DNA of 42,940 nucleotides from Tardiphaga sp. (lineage in GTDB: Bacteria > Pseudomonadota > Alphaproteobacteria > Rhizobiales > Xanthobacteraceae). The DNA is taken from assembly GCF_028290495.1 (NCBI RefSeq), contig NZ_JAQGJT010000097.1, forward strand, positions 1 through 42,940. The letters are read 5' to 3'. Of this stretch, positions 42,139 to 42,940 are shown piece by piece. How positions within the stretch are numbered: position 1 is the first letter of the stretch; every line of letters starts with the position of its first letter. The notes beneath the pieces are model-generated. The model saw only the letters and a list, made by a program, of their open reading frames with translations, ran no database searches and had not been told where the DNA came from. The translations under genes were made by a program, and so were the position numbers.

Positions 42139-42940
42139 TTGGATTTTTCATTGCCGGCTGACCTCGTCGCCTATCTCGCCGAGCTCGACAGTTTTATCAC
42201 CCGCGAGATCAAGCCGATCGAACAGGCAGACGACAACATCCGCTTCTTCGATCACCGCCGCGAATGGGCGCGCACCGATTTCGACAATGGCGGCTTGCCG
42301 CGGCATGAGTGGGAAGCACTGCTGCGCCGGGTGAAAAACCTCGCCGACAGCGCCGGCCATCTGCGATTCGCGATTCCAAAACGCTATGGCGGCAAGGACG
42401 GCTCCAATCTCTGGATGGCCGTGATCCGCGAGCATTTTGCGTCCAAAGGGCTTGGCCTGCACAACGACCTGCAGAACGAGCATTCGATCGTCGGCAATCT
42501 GCCCATTGTGACCATGCTCGACCGCTACGGCAGCGACGCGCAGAAGGCGATGATCGACGGCTCCATCACCGGCAAGTACCGCATCACGTTCGGTCTCACC
42601 GAGCCCGATCACGGCTCCGACGCCACGCACATGGAAACCCGTGCGGTGCCGGCGACCCGCGACAACGTCAAGGGGTGGCTGGTCAACGGCCAGAAGATGT
42701 GGACCACCGGCATGCACGTCGCCACCCATTGCGCGCTGTTCGCGCGCACCTCGGGCGACGACGGCGATGCCCGAGGCATCACCTGCCTGCTGGTGCCGGC
42801 CAAGGCGGAGGGGGTGAAGGTCGAGGAATATATGTGGACCTTCAATATGCCCACCGATCACCCGCGCGTCAGTTTTACCGACGTGTTCGTGCCCGACGAC
42901 GCGCTGTTCGGCGAGTTCGGCCGCGGCCTGTCGTTGGCGC
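42139..42940 (+). CDS. Acyl-CoA dehydrogenase family protein, 3' end outside window
   Basis: The frame is open from the TTG at 42139 to the window end, about 267 residues of a protein usually near 400-430. GGGAG lies eight bases before the TTG, and the translation begins DFSLPADLVAYLAELDSFI. The N-terminal helical domain and the middle beta domain are visible, with the flavin/substrate segment FGLTEPDHGSDATHME and the WTTGMHVATHCALFAR block. The catalytic base, normally in the C-terminal domain, is not in the window. Near the LvaA-like and DUF6285 genes it is a candidate for the LvaC/ACAD11-type step that removes phosphate from a phosphoacyl-CoA, but ordinary beta-oxidation is also possible. 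Confidence 0.92.
   Translation, partial: MDFSLPADLVAYLAELDSFITREIKPIEQADDNIRFFDHRREWARTDFDNGGLPRHEWEALLRRVKNLADSAGHLRFAIPKRYGGKDGSNLWMAVIREHFASKGLGLHNDLQNEHSIVGNLPIVTMLDRYGSDAQKAMIDGSITGKYRITFGLTEPDHGSDATHMETRAVPATRDNVKGWLVNGQKMWTTGMHVATHCALFARTSGDDGDARGITCLLVPAKAEGVKVEEYMWTFNMPTDHPRVSFTDVFVPDDALFGEFGRGLSLA

Overview
The window looks like a chromosomal stretch of an alphaproteobacterium close to Bradyrhizobium or Rhodopseudomonas (Nitrobacteraceae). This is inferred from the high G+C content, gene-sized antisense open frames, many branched-chain-amino-acid-type (Liv) ABC parts, CoA-linked catabolic genes, and an intergenic palindrome family (arms around GTCATTGCGAGGAGC) that I associate from memory with these genomes. 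I saw no tRNA, rRNA, CRISPR array, insertion sequence or prophage. Coding is dense, and the gaps are mostly filled by palindromic repeats.

Layout. 1-1528: 3' part of pyruvate phosphate dikinase, with a clear terminator. 1752-5101: hydrolase-OsmC fusion, sulfite-oxidase-like Mo enzyme and an MHS-type MFS transporter, all on the minus strand. 5422-7808: a divergent pair, amidase and a formamidase-like hydrolase. 7986-13671: a minus-strand Liv-type importer (binding protein, LivH, LivM, fused LivG-LivF) followed by an atypical SDR. 13894-17232: tartrate/malate-type dehydrogenase, 2-hydroxyacid dehydrogenase and an M20 carbamoylase-type hydrolase. 17272-23937: a LysR regulator divergent from a DUF1445 hydro-lyase and a complete second Liv-type importer. 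24098-24385: a tiny GIY-YIG nuclease gene sitting between two copies of the palindrome and cut by an in-frame TGA. 24535-28284: tetronate (C4 sugar acid) catabolism, otnC divergent from ltnD-otnI-otnK. 28570-32944: RND efflux permease plus its membrane fusion protein. 33178-42940: a CoA and oxygenase cluster with a thiolase-like protein lacking catalytic residues, a nitronate-monooxygenase-type flavoprotein, a Baeyer-Villiger-type monooxygenase, an SDR, two different crotonases, a kinase-like phosphotransferase, a DUF6285 protein and an acyl-CoA dehydrogenase running off the end.

How the genes may work together. The left and middle parts read as a scavenging region for amides, ureides and small hydroxy acids, with two importers next to three C-N hydrolases and several dehydrogenases. 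The tetronate genes form a recognisable route: oxidation at C2, isomerisation, phosphorylation and decarboxylation to dihydroxyacetone phosphate. In the right part, the phosphotransferase / DUF6285 / acyl-CoA dehydrogenase trio resembles LvaABC of levulinate catabolism and animal ACAD10/11, which remove a hydroxyl from 4-hydroxyacyl-CoA by way of a phospho intermediate. Beside a Baeyer-Villiger monooxygenase it suggests a ketone or lactone to hydroxyacyl-CoA to beta-oxidation route. This is the best candidate for an undescribed pathway here.

The other notable signal is the set of intergenic palindromes. Some have a four-stem, cloverleaf-like layout, and two of them bracket the GIY-YIG gene at nearly equal distances.
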